Positions 14,591 through 15,006 of a stretch of 15,006 nucleotides of DNA are shown in pieces. The notes beneath the pieces were generated by a model. The model searched no databases and was not told the origin of the DNA. It worked only from the letters and a program-made list of their open reading frames with translations. Within the stretch, counting starts at the first letter, position 1, and every line of letters begins with the position of its first letter. Both the position numbers and the translations under genes were made by a program. The stretch spans positions 1-15,006 of the forward strand of contig JAEEZP010000106.1 of the NCBI GenBank assembly GCA_016291915.1, in the 5' to 3' direction. This DNA comes from Prevotella sp. (GTDB lineage: Bacteria; Bacteroidota; Bacteroidia; Bacteroidales; Bacteroidaceae).

Positions 14591-14628
14591 GTGACAGCCT
14601 CGTGACAACCTTTGACAGCCTCCGACAG
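14591..14628. repeat. TGACA motifs spaced 10-11 bases apart
   Basis: TGACA begins at 14592, 14603 and 14613, with a CGACA variant at 14623: steps of 11, 10 and 10 bases, or one helical turn. Most copies continue as GCCT or ACCT. A further pair, TGTCA-ACC-TGACA, forms an inverted repeat at 14657-14669. Confidence 0.6.
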
Positions 14629-14703
14629 GTTGCATACCCTTTGCCACAGCGGGATGTGTCAACCTGACAACCTTTTTTGCAAAAAAACTATAGTAGATAA
14701 AAA

Positions 14704-14735
14704 ATGGGGTCTGGTCTGCGAAGCCTGTCCCCCAA
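14704..14735. other. REP-like hairpin (GGGGTCTG ... CTGTCCCC)
   Basis: TGGGG (14705-14709) pairs with CCCCA (14730-14734), and within it GGTCT and AGCC can form an inner stem near 14713-14725. The right arm with CTGTCCCCCAA recurs, inverted, at 14995-15005. The GGGGTCTG/CTGTCCCC layout recalls repetitive extragenic palindromes linked to IS200-like (RAYT) transposases; no such gene is visible here. Confidence 0.5.
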
Positions 14736-14745
14736 TATGAAATTG

Positions 14746-14847
14746 TCTTGAAATACTTTCATCCACTCTTGACTTTTCATCGATGCGCTCTTGACTTTTA
14801 TCTAAGAAAAGTTAAGAATCATTGCGTCCTTTTCAAGACATTCTTGC
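14746..14847. repeat. Five TCTTGA-type motifs about two helical turns apart
   Basis: TCTTGA at 14746, 14767 and 14789, then the reverse forms TTAAGA at 14812 and TCAAGA at 14833. Steps are 21, 22, 23 and 21 bases. The second and third lie in a 12-base direct repeat, CTCTTGACTTTT (14766-14777, 14788-14799), and the third and fourth form a hairpin with an 11-bp stem (14789-14799 with 14807-14817). A loose TCTTGC follows at 14842. Confidence 0.65.
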
Positions 14848-14896
14848 ATGAATTTCTCTGATATATTGCCAAATATGCTAAAATACCTTAAATCTG

Positions 14897-14928
14897 TTTG
14901 CAATTTTTAAATTATTCAACTATATTTG
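14897..14928 (+). promoter_or_regulatory. Consensus Bacteroidetes promoter of the last gene
   Basis: TTTG (14897-14900), exactly 20 bases, then TATATTTG (14921-14928): the best match to the Bacteroidetes consensus in the window. Transcription would begin near 14932, 35 bases before the ATG at 14967. It lies about 50-60 bases downstream of the TCTTGA array. Confidence 0.85.
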
Positions 14929-14966
14929 CGGAAGAAAGTGTTGAAACGCAAATAAAAACAATCTAC

Positions 14967-15006
14967 ATGGAGCAACAAGCGGTAATAAAGACAGTTGGGG
15001 GACAGA
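14967..15006 (+). CDS. Start of an unidentified gene (partial)
   Basis: An open frame begins at the ATG at 14967, encodes MEQQAVIKTVGGQ, and runs off the window after 13 codons. The case for a real gene is the textbook promoter 35 bases upstream and the absence of a stop in the visible part. There is no obvious signal peptide in these residues. Nothing can be said of its function. The GGG GGA CAG codons are the right arm of the 11-base inverted repeat, so it is also possible that a repeat element, and not a gene, lies here. Confidence 0.5.
   Translation, partial: MEQQAVIKTVGGQ

Larger units (their letters stand above)
14440..14676. repeat. Recurring AC(C)CTTT motif, roughly 22-base spacing at first
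   Basis: ACCTTT or ACCCTTT occurs on the + strand at 14470, 14493, 14536, 14557, 14608, 14636 and 14670. The first four are 23, 43 and 21 bases apart, and AAAG occurs at 14441, 14463, 14486 and 14529 with matching steps (22, 23, 43). This looks like a degenerate tandem repeat of about 22 bases with a core AAAGnnnACCTTT, decaying to the right. Confidence 0.55.
14436..14966. other. Long repeat- and hairpin-rich intergenic region
   Basis: A 531-base gap without a convincing gene; the longest methionine-started frame I traced at 14704 encodes only 15 residues. It holds a terminator, three hairpins, short motif arrays and one promoter, listed separately. Compared with the 232-base promoter gap at 12155-12386, the first half is clearly richer in G and C and in inverted repeats. 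Confidence 0.85.

Noticed and set aside
14704..14751. Tiny open frame of 15 codons in the gap
   Set aside because: Its first half coincides with the REP-like hairpin and there is no promoter or ribosome site to support translation.
14436..14966. CRISPR array from the recurring short motifs
   Set aside because: Motifs are 5-7 bases with irregular spacing, there are no 25-40-base identical repeats with unique spacers, and no cas genes are present.

Overview
The window reads as chromosomal DNA of a Bacteroidales bacterium, most likely Prevotella/Segatella or a close relative. Three things support this. The promoters are of the Bacteroidetes type (TTTG or TTG, about 20 bases, then TAnnTTTG) and Shine-Dalgarno sequences are weak or absent. 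Several proteins are typical of the phylum: a DUF3822 protein next to RsmD, a streptopain-type C10 protease ending in YDLQGRRV...KGIYI...KK, and a secreted GH2 glycosidase with a DUF4982-like end. Genes are tightly packed and their order resembles ordinary Bacteroidales housekeeping neighbourhoods. I saw no tRNA, rRNA, CRISPR array, transposase or integrase.

Layout. Positions 1-2840 (+) hold the end of DNA primase, queD and queE (two steps of preQ0/queuosine synthesis, overlapping by 8 bases) and a cardiolipin synthase. Facing them on the minus strand (4760 down to 2891) is a probable operon: a small membrane protein of unknown function, a DUF3822 protein and the 16S rRNA methyltransferase rsmD. 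Divergent from that operon, 4917-7715 (+) carries a RecD-like superfamily 1 helicase and rmuC, both linked to DNA recombination or repair. On the minus strand (12154 down to 7756) lie a NhaD-type Na+/H+ antiporter, a secreted C10 cysteine protease and an outer-membrane beta-barrel protein; gaps of 27 and 1 bases suggest one transcript. Divergent from nhaD is a secreted GH2 beta-galactosidase-like enzyme (12387-14435). A new gene starts at 14967 behind a textbook promoter and runs off the window.

The unusual content is mostly outside the genes. Four intergenic gaps contain tandem repeats with a period of exactly 7 bases but different sequences (ATTCTTC/ACTTTTC, TAATAGT then TTCCATT, CACCCTT/CACTATT, CCCTAAA), each touching a start or stop codon. 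Two unrelated minus-strand genes share an extended promoter element. The 531-base gap after the GH2 gene has a terminator, several hairpins, seven copies of AC(C)CTTT, a run of TGACA motifs 10-11 bases apart, five TCTTGA-type motifs 21-23 bases apart, and an 11-base perfect inverted repeat flanking the promoter of the last gene. I found no clearly new protein system; the repeats and this gap are the best leads.
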